A DNA stretch of 36,320 nt from TMED13 sp042090305 (GTDB lineage: Bacteria > Pseudomonadota > Alphaproteobacteria > Methylaequorales > Methylaequoraceae). Shown piece after piece: positions 14,579 through 22,518 of the stretch. Both the position numbers and the translations under genes were made by a program. The first letter of the stretch is position 1, and each line of letters starts with the position of its first letter. The notes under the pieces were generated by a model. It ran no database searches. It saw only the letters and a program-made list of their open reading frames with translations, and was not told where the DNA came from. The stretch is taken from assembly GCA_042090305.1 (NCBI GenBank), contig JBELJQ010000016.1, positions 1 to 36,320 of the forward strand, read 5' to 3'.

Positions 14579-16702
14579 TTAAACCTTTTCAACCTGAACC
14601 AAATTATCCGAAAAGGTTGGTGCATTTCCCATATTAGCAAACTCCGCTGAACTAATACTATTGACGGTACCTTTTTCATTCAATTGTCTCCAGTAACCTA
14701 AAGTTGAAACGATTATTCCTGGATTTACATCATCTGTAACTTTTACTAGACCCTCATAACTTCCTCTTTCGTTGAAAACTTTAACTTTATCACCGTCATT
14801 AATCTTTCTTTCGTTTGCATTAACTTGGTTAATCAGAACAAACTGATCTCCTTGTGTTTTTTGCTTGCCATCCATATTTGCATAGCATGAGTTAAGAAAG
14901 GCATGACTTTTAGGAGAAATAACGTTCAATGGATACTTTGAAGCTAATTCTTTATTATCAGTTGGTGATTCTCTTGGAGGTACATAATCTGGTAATTCGG
15001 GAAGATCTTGTCCAGGTTGATAGTCCTCATACATTTGTCTAAAAGGTCCTGCAACAAAATTTTTAACGTCTTTCAGAATAAACTGACATTTTCCAGACGG
15101 AGTTGGGAAATTCCCTTCCTTGTGTGGCACTCTATCGTCTTTAGTTCCGACATTTAATCGAGCATATCCATTCTTTTTAAGGTAGTTAAGATCAATACCA
15201 TCGCAAGCTGGTGCATCCCAATCAACATAATTTTTAAGACATTCTTCATCATTCCACTTAAATTGTTCTTCTTCGAAATTAAATTTTTTAGCAAGAATTC
15301 TAAATATCTCATAATTTGATTTTGTTTCACCCGGAGCTTCTAAACATTTTTCATTATATGTTAAATATAAGTGCCCCCATGAAAGAATAATATCTTCATG
15401 TTCTGCACCCATTGAAGATGGTAATAAAATGTCTGCATAGGAAGCAGTATCAGATATGAAGTGTTCCGCAGAAACGAGAAATAGATCGTCCCGTTTTAAT
15501 CCTTTGATAATTTTTTCTGTTTCAGGTGATTGAGTTACTGGGTTTGCATTCCAACACATCATTGAGCGTATAGGTTTATTTTTATCAATATTTTCACTAA
15601 GAAGTACTCTTCCGAGTTGTAAAGCATTAACCACTCTGGTTCCTTTAGGAATTAGATCAGGTCTACATATAGTGTCAAATTTGTATGGATGTTCCCATAC
15701 TGGAAATTGGGTTATTCCACCACCTACATGTTTCCATGCGCCAGTCAATGCAGGTATACATGTAACTGCTCTTATAGTTTGTCCGCCACCATGATGTCTC
15801 TCTAGTGCAACTCCCATTCTTATTGCTGCGGGTTGATTGGTTGATAATTCGAAGGCTAATTTCTCAATATCACCTTTTTCAACCCCAGTAATTTTGGAGG
15901 CCCACTCTGGGCTTTTAGCAGTTACATGGTTTTTTAGCTCTTCAAATCCTTCTGTGTACTTATCAATATACTCTTTGTCAGTCAGATTATTGTGAATTAA
16001 ATGGTTTATAATAGCCATGGCTAAGGCACCATCAGTTCCAGGTTTTGGCGCAATGTGCCAATCAGCTTGTTTTGCTGTTCTTGATTTATATGAATCAATT
16101 ACAACTACTTTTGCTCCTCTTTTTTTTGCATCTTGAACAATCGCCCAATGATGTAAATTAGTACTGACACTATTACAGGCCCATATAACAATATATTTAC
16201 TATGAATGTAACTTTCAGGATCTACTCCTGCCGTAGGGCCAATAGTTGTTAGCCATGCAGTGCATGAACCCTCTCCACAAAATGTTCTTTCACAGACTGT
16301 AGCACCGAGTTTATTGAAAAACGAGTCACCGCCATTTAAACCATGAACAAGGCCTTGATTTCCAAGATAACTATAAGGGAGTATAGCTTCTGGTCCAGAT
16401 TCAGAAATGATTTTTGACCATTTATTATGAATTGTGTCTATAGCTTCTTCCCAGCTAATTCTTTCAAATTTCTTTTCACCTTTTTCTCCAACTCTTTTGT
16501 GAGGATATAAAAGTCTATCTGGGTGATAGTGCCTTTTTTCATAATCTTTTACTTTGACACAAAGTGTGCCTCTTGTCATCGGATGTGTTTTATTCCCTTT
16601 TACACTAACAAGTTTATCATCTGACACTTCATATATCATTGCACACGTATCTGGGCAATCGTGAGGGCAAGCCCCAAAGAATGTTTTTGATTGATCTTCC
16701 AC
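14579..16702 (-). CDS. Molybdopterin (Mo/W) oxidoreductase, [4Fe-4S]-containing
   Basis: A 707-aa enzyme of the DMSO-reductase superfamily. An N-terminal [4Fe-4S] motif is formed by Cys12, Cys16, Cys20 and Cys48 (CPHDCPDTC ... GTLCVK), followed by the RLLYPHKRVGEKGEKKFERISW segment typical of the family and by molybdopterin-binding regions (WACNSVSTNLHHW, VVVIDSYKSRTA, KPGTDGALAMAI). The C-terminal dinucleotide-binding domain (about 590-707) has NANERKINDGDKVKVFNERG. No Tat signal is visible, so the enzyme is probably cytoplasmic. The metal ligand is likely in TFCGEGSCTAW (about residue 130) but I cannot assign it as Ser or Cys. Substrate is unknown; relatives include formate dehydrogenase-like and pyrogallol-transhydroxylase-like proteins. 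It starts with GTG and a poor ribosome binding site, and faces the tungstate/molybdate transporter. Confidence 0.85.
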   Translation of the reverse strand: MEDQSKTFFGACPHDCPDTCAMIYEVSDDKLVSVKGNKTHPMTRGTLCVKVKDYEKRHYHPDRLLYPHKRVGEKGEKKFERISWEEAIDTIHNKWSKIISESGPEAILPYSYLGNQGLVHGLNGGDSFFNKLGATVCERTFCGEGSCTAWLTTIGPTAGVDPESYIHSKYIVIWACNSVSTNLHHWAIVQDAKKRGAKVVVIDSYKSRTAKQADWHIAPKPGTDGALAMAIINHLIHNNLTDKEYIDKYTEGFEELKNHVTAKSPEWASKITGVEKGDIEKLAFELSTNQPAAIRMGVALERHHGGGQTIRAVTCIPALTGAWKHVGGGITQFPVWEHPYKFDTICRPDLIPKGTRVVNALQLGRVLLSENIDKNKPIRSMMCWNANPVTQSPETEKIIKGLKRDDLFLVSAEHFISDTASYADILLPSSMGAEHEDIILSWGHLYLTYNEKCLEAPGETKSNYEIFRILAKKFNFEEEQFKWNDEECLKNYVDWDAPACDGIDLNYLKKNGYARLNVGTKDDRVPHKEGNFPTPSGKCQFILKDVKNFVAGPFRQMYEDYQPGQDLPELPDYVPPRESPTDNKELASKYPLNVISPKSHAFLNSCYANMDGKQKTQGDQFVLINQVNANERKINDGDKVKVFNERGSYEGLVKVTDDVNPGIIVSTLGYWRQLNEKGTVNSISSAEFANMGNAPTFSDNLVQVEKV

Positions 16703-16735
16703 AAGGTTATTTTATCTCAAAATTTAAATACTTTC

Positions 16736-16795
16736 AAATTTTTAATAATAATAAATCTTATAAATTTTTAATAATAATAAATCTTATAAATTTTT
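16736..16795. repeat. Tandem repeat, 26-bp unit, 2.3 copies
   Basis: Two perfect copies of a 26-bp AT-rich unit (16736-16761 and 16762-16787) are followed by the first 8 bases of a third. The unit contains AATAATAATAAA and ends in TCTTAT. It lies 34 bp upstream of the oxidoreductase start, so it may be in its promoter or leader. Copy number may vary between strains through slippage. Confidence 0.9.
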
Positions 16796-16830
16796 CATTA
16801 CTAATTTAAGGATATGGTAATATAAGAGAT

Positions 16831-16878
16831 TTTTATGTAATAAGAAGATTATCTTATCCAACAACATATTACATAAAA
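16831..16878. repeat. Inverted repeat, 12-bp arms
   Basis: A perfect inverted repeat (TTTTATGTAATA at 16831-16842 and TATTACATAAAA at 16867-16878) encloses 24 bases. The loop starts with a second small palindrome, AAGATTATCTT. No T-tract follows on either strand, so it is not a standard terminator. It could be an operator, a 3'-end stabilising hairpin or a cruciform. Confidence 0.75.
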
Positions 16879-17030
16879 GAAAGAGCTAAAGAAAAAAAGT
16901 GAGAAAGGTTAGGGTTAATTATCTGGACATTAAGACCAATACGATTATTACCATTAATTGTGATTCACTTAAAAGGAACTTGGTAAATATAAATTAATTT
17001 AGAAGAAATAAAAAAGTTAAGCGGTCCAAA

Positions 17031-17378
17031 TTAATACTTAATATTTCTATTTTTGGCCCAGATCATATAAATGAAGTTTGCGAATTTTTTTATTGGATAT
17101 ATTTTGAAAATAAGCACCAATATTTTAAAGTATTTTATATTATCCCAAATTTTTATGAATGCATCTATACCTTTAAGTATTCTACCATCTTCAGTTTTTA
17201 AATGTAAAACCCTCATCAAGTCTTTTTTTTTAATATCTCCAGAATTAGATTTCAAAAACGGTCCGTGAATGTTTACCCATTCGATTGTTTTTTTTTTGTC
17301 TAGTTTTTTATAAAAATTTATTTCCTTACTGCAAACTTTGCAATTTCCGTCATAGAAAACTTTTGTTTTATCTTTCAT
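17031..17378 (-). CDS. DCC-family thiol-disulfide oxidoreductase-like protein (DUF393)
   Basis: A 115-aa protein with the family hallmark VFYDGNCKVCSKE at its N terminus (residues about 7-19), containing the YDGxCxxC pair that gives the DCC family its name and is thought to act as a thioredoxin-like redox site. The segment GIDAFIKIWDNIKYFK and the C-terminal IYPIKKFANFIYMIWAKNR are also typical of the family. The biochemical substrate is unknown. It is the last of four genes with gaps of 0-2 bp, so it is almost certainly co-transcribed with two small membrane proteins and a DUF6494 protein. Confidence 0.85.
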   Translation of the reverse strand: MKDKTKVFYDGNCKVCSKEINFYKKLDKKKTIEWVNIHGPFLKSNSGDIKKKDLMRVLHLKTEDGRILKGIDAFIKIWDNIKYFKILVLIFKIYPIKKFANFIYMIWAKNRNIKY

Positions 17379-17789
17379 TTAAATTCCGTAACTTTTTATT
17401 ACTTGATATGTGATTCTTGTAAAGAAATAGGTACAATTCAATGAAATTACAAACATTATTAGGAGTCTAAAAGATTTTTCTAAACCTTCACCTATCCAAT
17501 TAATGAATCGAGGAGAATTTGCAATTTTGATACATACCTCAAAAATTAAAGTAAATGAAATCACAAAATTAACAATTTGAATTAAACCAGGAGAAATTTT
17601 CAAACAAACAAGAAATAAAAAAACTAACAAAAAAATTAGTTTAGTCAGAAATTTCCAGAAAATTATTTTATTTAAAAAAAACTTATTTATTAATTTTCCT
17701 TTTAGCTTGAAAATATTAGAAATAAAAAAAAGAGCTATTGCCAATAAAATGTGGAGAAATATAAGAATTGGTAACAGAGTTATATCCAA
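17379..17789 (-). CDS. Small polytopic membrane protein of unknown function
   Basis: I do not recognise a family. The 136-aa protein is strongly hydrophobic, with about four membrane segments (around residues 4-25, 44-64, 67-86 and 108-128) separated by short basic loops such as KLKGKLINKFFLNK. A middle loop, IANSPRFINWIGEGLEKSFR, is the main polar region. It abuts both neighbours without intergenic bases (the stop of the 67-aa gene lies upstream and the DCC gene follows at once), indicating translational coupling. It may form a membrane partner for the DCC protein, but this is inferred only from gene order. Confidence 0.7.
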   Translation of the reverse strand: MDITLLPILIFLHILLAIALFFISNIFKLKGKLINKFFLNKIIFWKFLTKLIFLLVFLFLVCLKISPGLIQIVNFVISFTLIFEVCIKIANSPRFINWIGEGLEKSFRLLIMFVISLNCTYFFTRITYQVIKSYGI

Positions 17790-17993
17790 TTACTTTTTCT
17801 TTCCTTTATTTGAATTTTTTTTTGTTAATTGAAATAAAAATGCAATAAATAAAACTGTGAAGACATAAAAAATTATGAATGATAAAGGGTTGTCGACCAT
17901 AGATTGGTGCACTTTGTGTTGCTCACAAACTAAGTTTTGTTTAACTGTTTTTGATTGATTTTCACAAAATTGAAAAGGCGATTCTTTATTCAC
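17790..17993 (-). CDS. Small single-pass membrane protein, unknown
   Basis: A 67-aa protein with a polar N-terminal half containing two cysteines (Cys10 and Cys23) and two histidines (HKVHQS), then one membrane segment (about residues 37-56, LSFIIFYVFTVLFIAF) and a very basic C-terminal tail. By the positive-inside rule the tail is cytoplasmic and the cysteine-bearing part would be periplasmic. I do not recognise a family. It lies 2 bp after the DUF6494 gene and directly before the next membrane gene. Its two cysteines next to a DCC redox protein are suggestive but not proof of a functional link. Confidence 0.62.
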   Translation of the reverse strand: MNKESPFQFCENQSKTVKQNLVCEQHKVHQSMVDNPLSFIIFYVFTVLFIAFLFQLTKKNSNKGKKK

Positions 17994-17995
17994 AA

Positions 17996-18208
17996 TTAAT
18001 TTATTTCTATTTCTATTTCACCATTTATATTTTCATTAATATCAAGCTCAGGTGAAACGACTTTAACTATTACTTTTGCCTTCAATGATTTGTCAATTTG
18101 ATTCTTATTCACTAAGTCTCTTACCTTATTTTCTATTATTCTTTGAGAGTTTATACCCACGCCCTTCAGAAATTTTCTTATTGAGAGATTTAATTTTTCT
18201 TCATCCAT
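17996..18208 (-). CDS. DUF6494 family protein
   Basis: A 70-aa protein that matches the DUF6494 pattern: MDEEKLNLSIRKFLKGVGI at the start, then SQRIIENKVRDLV and a C-terminal beta stretch ending ELDINENINGEIEIEI. DUF6494 proteins are short soluble proteins found widely in Alphaproteobacteria; their function is not known to me. It is the first gene of a four-gene run with a DCC-family protein at the end. It starts 39 bp after the fbpC stop, so read-through from the iron transporter operon is possible. The ribosome binding site is weak. Confidence 0.8.
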   Translation of the reverse strand: MDEEKLNLSIRKFLKGVGINSQRIIENKVRDLVNKNQIDKSLKAKVIVKVVSPELDINENINGEIEIEIN

Positions 18209-18247
18209 AACACTAGATTAATTAATCATCTTAAATTGTAAAGTATA

Positions 18248-19315
18248 TTATGATTTATCTTTTTTAAAACAGACGATATGTTTTAAATATATTGGAGTTT
18301 TTATCCCAAACTTATCTCCAATTTTATGAGTGTGAGAATGATGGGAGTGAACGAGAATAGGTACTCTTTCATTATTGGAAATCGTAAGAGTATAAATGAA
18401 GTTAGTACCACTAAACCTTCTATCGATAATTTTGAATTGCAGGTTACTTCTATCGCTATGTATTAAATCCTCTGGTTGAAGTAGTAACTTAACCGCTGTT
18501 CCTTTTTTAAATTTATATTCAAAGTTACCTTTTATAATACCTAAAGACTTATGCCTCAATTCTGAATTTGATAAAACCGTTGCATTTACAAATTCACCCT
18601 TATTAAAAAAATTTGCAACTTCAGGAGAATTTGGATGATGATATGCATGATATGGTGACGAGTACTGTAATAATTTATTTTTTATTATAACTCCGCACAT
18701 ATCGCTAAAATAAAATGCCTCATCATAATCGTGTGTGACAATGATACTTGTAAGTTTTTTTTTTTTTAAAACAGTTTTTAGAACCTCTTGTAACTCTTCT
18801 CTGAGACCTTTGTTTAAGTTAGAAAAAGGTTCATCTAATAATAGTAATTCTGGTTCATTTACAATTGACCTGATAAGTGCAGCTCTTTGAGCTTCACCAG
18901 AACTTACTTCGTGAGGATATTTATCGATTAGTTTAGTCAAATAAAAGTTTGATATAAGCTGATTAATTTCTTTTTCTTTACTCTTGTTTTTCACTCCAAT
19001 AAGAATGTTATTCTTAAGATCTAAATGAGGAAACAAACAATTATTTTGAAACGCTAAGGAAATATTTCTTCTTTCAGGTGCAATGTTAATAGTTTCCGAT
19101 GAAATTAGTTTATTATTTAACCAAATTTCACCTTTTAATAATTTTTCTAATCCAGCTACTGTTCTTAAGATAGTTGTTTTTCCAACTCCTGAAGGACCTA
19201 ACAAAGTTATGATATCCCCTTTACGCTCTATTGAGAGGTTGACATCATTTATAGAGTGCTTTGCGCTAGATGAAAATGTTGCATCGACTATTTTAAATAT
19301 TTCAGTCATTATCAC
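18248..19315 (-). CDS. fbpC: Ferric iron ABC transporter ATP-binding protein (FbpC)
   Basis: A 355-aa ATPase of the ferric/spermidine importer class. Walker A is GPSGVGKTT (about 35-43), the Q-loop is in LAFQNNCLFPH, the signature is the variant VSSGEAQRAA (SSGE instead of SGGQ), Walker B is LLLLDEP, and the switch histidine is in IIVTHDYDEA. A C-terminal accessory domain (about 240-355) includes LLLQPEDLIHSD and a TOBE-like IIDRRFSGTNFIYTL. Two start codons are available (M1 and M3). It follows fbpB by 13 bp. The role as iron transporter rests on the whole fbpABC set. Confidence 0.9.
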   Translation of the reverse strand: MIMTEIFKIVDATFSSSAKHSINDVNLSIERKGDIITLLGPSGVGKTTILRTVAGLEKLLKGEIWLNNKLISSETINIAPERRNISLAFQNNCLFPHLDLKNNILIGVKNKSKEKEINQLISNFYLTKLIDKYPHEVSSGEAQRAALIRSIVNEPELLLLDEPFSNLNKGLREELQEVLKTVLKKKKLTSIIVTHDYDEAFYFSDMCGVIIKNKLLQYSSPYHAYHHPNSPEVANFFNKGEFVNATVLSNSELRHKSLGIIKGNFEYKFKKGTAVKLLLQPEDLIHSDRSNLQFKIIDRRFSGTNFIYTLTISNNERVPILVHSHHSHTHKIGDKFGIKTPIYLKHIVCFKKDKS

Positions 19316-19328
19316 TTATAATTTACTT

Positions 19329-20942
19329 TTATTTTTTTAAAAAGTATTTAGATGAAATTAAAATTAAAAAACTCGTCCAAATTACTAAGAACAATGAAGG
19401 AATTGAAGCAGCTTCAATAAGATCTTGTGAAGCATAATTAAAAGCTTTAGTTGAGAATGTTTCAAAATTAAAGGGTCTTAGTATCAAAGTGATTGGCAAT
19501 TCTTTAATAATCTCAAGTGAGATTAGTATTACTATAAAGAGAGTATTCTCTTTCAAAATTGGTAGGTGAATTTTTGAGAAAATATCAAATTTATTGAGAC
19601 CCAGAAGATAAGCGCTTTCGTCAACCTGATAATTAATTTTTAAATAGTTTGATTTTATTCCATTGAATGCAATTGAGTAAAATCTAAAAAAGTAACCAAC
19701 TGTTAAACCGATAATTGATCCAATAAATAAGTTTTTAATGTTGATACTTAAAAGATTAGACAATGATGAAAAAAAAGTAATTACCGCTATCGCTATTAAA
19801 AGCCCAGGTATAGCGTAACCAGAAATTGATAAGTTTGAAATAAAATTTAAAAGTTTGTTTTTTAGAATTCTATTTCCAAAATTACAGAAAAAAGCAAAAG
19901 AAATGAGTATCAGAGATGTTACTAATATCAAAAGAAATGTATTGAAATTTAAAATCATTATTTCTTTTAGATTAAAGTAATGAAAATGCTTTAAAGACCA
20001 AAAAATCATTTGCATAATTGGGAATGCAAAGCTTGCAAAAAAAAGTATTAAGCAAAAAGAAAAAGCAAATAAAGATTTCCACCCTGAAAGTATTGGAATT
20101 TTACTATTTCTTACTTGGTTATTATTAATATCATGAAACCTTTTTCTTTTTTGGAATGTATTTTCAATTAGAAAGAAAAATAAAATAAACATAAGTAAAA
20201 TTATTGAAAGAAGGTTTGATGTTTGAATGTCATCAAAAATGAACCAAGAATTATATATACCTGTTGTAAATGTTGATACTCCAAAGTGTGAAACAGTTCC
20301 AAAATCTGAAAGAGTTTCCATTGCTACTAAACTTAGTCCTATAAAAATAGCTGGTCTCGATAAAGGTAAAATTATTTTGGTTAATCTAGCTAATGGCTTG
20401 AATCCTAGTGTCTGAGAAATTTCTACATAATTATGAATTTTGTTTTGAAAAGCAGTCATTGATAAAAGGTATACATAACCGTAAAGAGATAGAGATAAAG
20501 AAACTACAGTAAATGTCATTGGGGCAACATTCGGAATATACTCATTTCCTGAAGAAGGATTAATGAAATTTATAATTGAATAAGCTGTACCATAGTTTTC
20601 AAAAAATGAACTAATAGAGTAACCATAAATGTATGGGGGTATGGCTAATGATAAAATTAACGAATACTTAAAAAAATTAGAACCAAAGAATTTATAAAAT
20701 GAAATTAAATATGATGGTATTACTCCCAAAAAAAAAGTAAGAAAGATAACTAAGGTAAGAATAATAAGTGAGTTTTTTGTAAAATTTAACAAAACTGAAA
20801 TATCCAGTGAATTATCATTTATTAAGGTTTCTGTAAATGAGTTTAATATTGAAAAAAGTGGAGTAATTGCGAATGCTGAGATTAGAAGGACAGTACTAAA
20901 AAAAAATAAATCTTTACTAATATATTTTTTGATTGATATCAA
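19329..20942 (-). CDS. fbpB: Ferric iron ABC transporter permease (FbpB)
   Basis: A permease of about 537 aa with two fused halves, each containing the binding-protein-dependent transport signature, and about twelve membrane segments. The EAA-like loops are ISQTLGFKPLARLTKIILPLSRPAI in the first half and YLLGLNKFDIFSKIHLPIL in the second. This double-length arrangement is typical of FbpB/AfuB. I prefer a TTG start at 20942, one base after the fbpA stop, because AGAGGG lies upstream and the protein would then begin just before the first membrane segment. A longer frame can start at TTG 21008 or ATG 20999 inside fbpA, but neither has a ribosome binding site. Confidence 0.88.
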   Translation of the reverse strand: MISIKKYISKDLFFFSTVLLISAFAITPLFSILNSFTETLINDNSLDISVLLNFTKNSLIILTLVIFLTFFLGVIPSYLISFYKFFGSNFFKYSLILSLAIPPYIYGYSISSFFENYGTAYSIINFINPSSGNEYIPNVAPMTFTVVSLSLSLYGYVYLLSMTAFQNKIHNYVEISQTLGFKPLARLTKIILPLSRPAIFIGLSLVAMETLSDFGTVSHFGVSTFTTGIYNSWFIFDDIQTSNLLSIILLMFILFFFLIENTFQKRKRFHDINNNQVRNSKIPILSGWKSLFAFSFCLILFFASFAFPIMQMIFWSLKHFHYFNLKEIMILNFNTFLLILVTSLILISFAFFCNFGNRILKNKLLNFISNLSISGYAIPGLLIAIAVITFFSSLSNLLSINIKNLFIGSIIGLTVGYFFRFYSIAFNGIKSNYLKINYQVDESAYLLGLNKFDIFSKIHLPILKENTLFIVILISLEIIKELPITLILRPFNFETFSTKAFNYASQDLIEAASIPSLFLVIWTSFLILISSKYFLKK

Positions 20943-20943
20943 A

Positions 20944-21960
20944 TCAATTCCAACCCTCTTCAAGCATAATGCTAAATGATTTCTTTTGAAGCTTCCCATA
21001 CATTTCAACTGGAGTTTTCATATCTTCAATGTAACCATCACTCATATCTAATAATATATTTGGTAATTGTATTTCAGTAACAATAGGGTATTCAAAACTA
21101 TTTTCACTTAGATGTTTTTGGGCACTATCTGTTACTAAATACTCAAGTAGTTTTATTGCATTACTTTTGTTGGGCGAGTATTTCAAAACACCAATACCAG
21201 AAATATTTATATGAGTACCTCTGTTTTGCTGATTCGGAAAAATTGGTTTAACTTTCCTCGCTGCATCTTGTTGGGATTTACCTTTTTTACCAGACAGCAT
21301 TAATGCATAGTAGTATGTATTAGCTATTGCTAGTTTTGCTTCACCTGTTGCCACTGCAAGAATTTGTGATCTGTCATTTCCACTTGGTTCTCTAAAAAAA
21401 TTATTTTTAAGTCCTCTAATCCATTTTTTGGTTTCCTTTTCTCCATTATTTAGAATAAGTGAGGCAACTAATGATTGGTTATAAACATTATTAGATTGCC
21501 TAATAGCTATGGATTTATACCATTTAGAATCAGATAAATTTTCATAATTAAGGAATTGTACTTCATCAGGTGATGTTATATCGGGGTTATAGTAAATTAT
21601 TCTTGCACGCTTAGTTATACCAAACCAGTAGCCATTTCTTAAATTATTTGGGACTTTTTTAACTAGAGTAGGGGAGTAAATTTTTTGAAATAATTTTTTC
21701 TTTTCAGATGAATAAAGTCTTCCGGCATCTGCTAAAAAGAATAAATCCCCAATACAGTCCTTTCCTTCCTCAATTATTCTCTTTTCAAGAGGTTGAGGTT
21801 TTCCTGAAACAACATTAACTTTTATTCCAGTTTCTATTTCAAATTTTTTGTAAAGTTGATAGTCTGCTTCATAATGTCTTGATGTGTATAGGTTAACTTC
21901 TTTAGCAGAAATATCAAAGGATAATAGTAAAAGTAAGTTGATGGTAATGATAAGAAACAT
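20944..21960 (-). CDS. fbpA: Ferric iron periplasmic binding protein (FbpA/FutA-like)
   Basis: A 338-aa periplasmic protein that captures Fe(III) and delivers it to FbpB. A Sec signal peptide (residues 1-19, hydrophobic, ending ISA) precedes the conserved NLYTSRHYEADYQLYKKF. Candidate iron-ligating tyrosines are in the first YTSRHY motif and in the conserved NTYYYA near residue 210. Other family stretches are DLFFLADAGRLY, GYWFGITKRARIIYYNP, and GDR-type SGNDRSQILAVATGEA. The length is normal. It is the first gene of fbpABC and has a recognisable promoter plus a 12-bp palindrome in front of it. Confidence 0.92.
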   Translation of the reverse strand: MFLIITINLLLLLSFDISAKEVNLYTSRHYEADYQLYKKFEIETGIKVNVVSGKPQPLEKRIIEEGKDCIGDLFFLADAGRLYSSEKKKLFQKIYSPTLVKKVPNNLRNGYWFGITKRARIIYYNPDITSPDEVQFLNYENLSDSKWYKSIAIRQSNNVYNQSLVASLILNNGEKETKKWIRGLKNNFFREPSGNDRSQILAVATGEAKLAIANTYYYALMLSGKKGKSQQDAARKVKPIFPNQQNRGTHINISGIGVLKYSPNKSNAIKLLEYLVTDSAQKHLSENSFEYPIVTEIQLPNILLDMSDGYIEDMKTPVEMYGKLQKKSFSIMLEEGWN

Positions 21961-21976
21961 TAATGGTCTTGAATGA

Positions 21977-22021
21977 TAATAATTATTAATATTAAAATAA
22001 AATTAATTAATTATTTGTCAA
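21977..22021 (-). promoter_or_regulatory. fbpA promoter with overlapping palindrome
   Basis: On the minus strand a perfect -35 (TTGACA, 22016-22021) is followed 16 bases later by TATTTT (21994-21999) as a -10. Downstream, between this -10 and the start codon, lies a perfect 12-bp palindrome, TAATAATTATTA (21977-21988). The surrounding 19 bases match the GATAATGATAATCATTATC Fur box at roughly 14 positions. This could be an iron-responsive operator, but the region is so AT-rich that such matches occur by chance. Confidence 0.45.
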
Positions 22022-22050
22022 GAGTAAAGATTGAGAACTAAATATTGAGA

Positions 22051-22080
22051 AGTAGCTTAGGAATTGATTCCTAAGCTACT
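22051..22080 (-). terminator. Hairpin terminator after the small heat-shock gene
   Basis: A perfect 13-bp stem (AGTAGCTTAGGAA at 22051-22063, TTCCTAAGCTACT at 22068-22080) with a 4-base loop lies 11 bases beyond the heat-shock stop codon. The downstream T-tract on the minus strand is short and interrupted (TCTCAATATTT), so it may act as a terminator, a 3'-end stabiliser, or both. It also separates this gene from fbpA. Confidence 0.8.
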
Positions 22081-22090
22081 GTTAATACTG

Positions 22091-22513
22091 CTATTTTATT
22101 GAAATTACCTTAGGTTTTCTGTGTTCAGGTATTTGTCTTTCAAGTGTGATATAGAGCATTCCATCTTTCATCTGAGCATTATTAACTTGAATTTCATCAG
22201 ATAGGGTAAATTTTCTCTCAAAACTTCTATCAGAAATTCCTTTATGAATAAAATCTCCCTTAGAACCACTTTTGTTAAGATTCTTTGATTTTATAGTTAA
22301 CTCACCATCAGATATTTCTATTTCAATGTTATCCTTATTGAATCCAGCTAATGCCATAGAAATCTCGTATTTGAGATCATCTAATTTAAGTATGTTGTAT
22401 GGTGGATAGCCAACTGAGGTTGACTCTATATCAAATAGTTTATCAAACAAACTGTCGAAACCAACAGTGTGTGGTAATAATCTACTTGTGTCAAAATTTG
22501 CTATGTTTTGCAT
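22091..22513 (-). CDS. Small heat-shock protein (Hsp20 / IbpA-like)
   Basis: A 140-aa alpha-crystallin-family chaperone that holds unfolding proteins in oligomers until refolding. The N terminus (NFDTSRLLPHTVGFDSLFDKLF) is the IbpA/HspH-type class A signature, followed by the alpha-crystallin domain (YEISMALAGFNKDNIEIEI, HKGISDRSFERKFTL, MLYITLERQIPE) and an IPEHRKPKVISIK tail. I chose the ATG at 22513 because AAGGAGA precedes it by the right distance. A longer frame can begin at 22552, but it would read through the probable 5' leader. It has its own promoter, a terminator hairpin, and a likely RNA thermometer. Confidence 0.95.
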   Translation of the reverse strand: MQNIANFDTSRLLPHTVGFDSLFDKLFDIESTSVGYPPYNILKLDDLKYEISMALAGFNKDNIEIEISDGELTIKSKNLNKSGSKGDFIHKGISDRSFERKFTLSDEIQVNNAQMKDGMLYITLERQIPEHRKPKVISIK

Positions 22514-22518
22514 ATATT

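Larger units (their letters stand above)
16703..17030. other. 328-bp intergenic region with repeats, no gene seen
   Basis: The gap lies upstream of the molybdopterin oxidoreductase and downstream of the DCC-family gene, both on the minus strand, so it should contain the promoter of the former and any terminator of the latter. It is very AT-rich. It holds a 26-bp tandem repeat and a 12-bp inverted repeat, listed separately. No open reading frame with a ribosome binding site, no tRNA and no clear promoter consensus could be recognised. Confidence 0.7.

Noticed and set aside
16736..16795. CRISPR-like repeat array
   Set aside because: The units are directly abutting with no spacers, only 2.3 copies exist, and no cas gene is nearby.
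16831..16878. Rho-independent terminator
   Set aside because: The stem is AT-rich with a 24-base loop and no T-tract follows on either strand.
20943..21008. Longer FbpB starting inside fbpA
   Set aside because: The upstream TTG and ATG codons have no ribosome binding site and would add residues read from fbpA. TTG at 20942 just after the fbpA stop is more plausible, though not proven.
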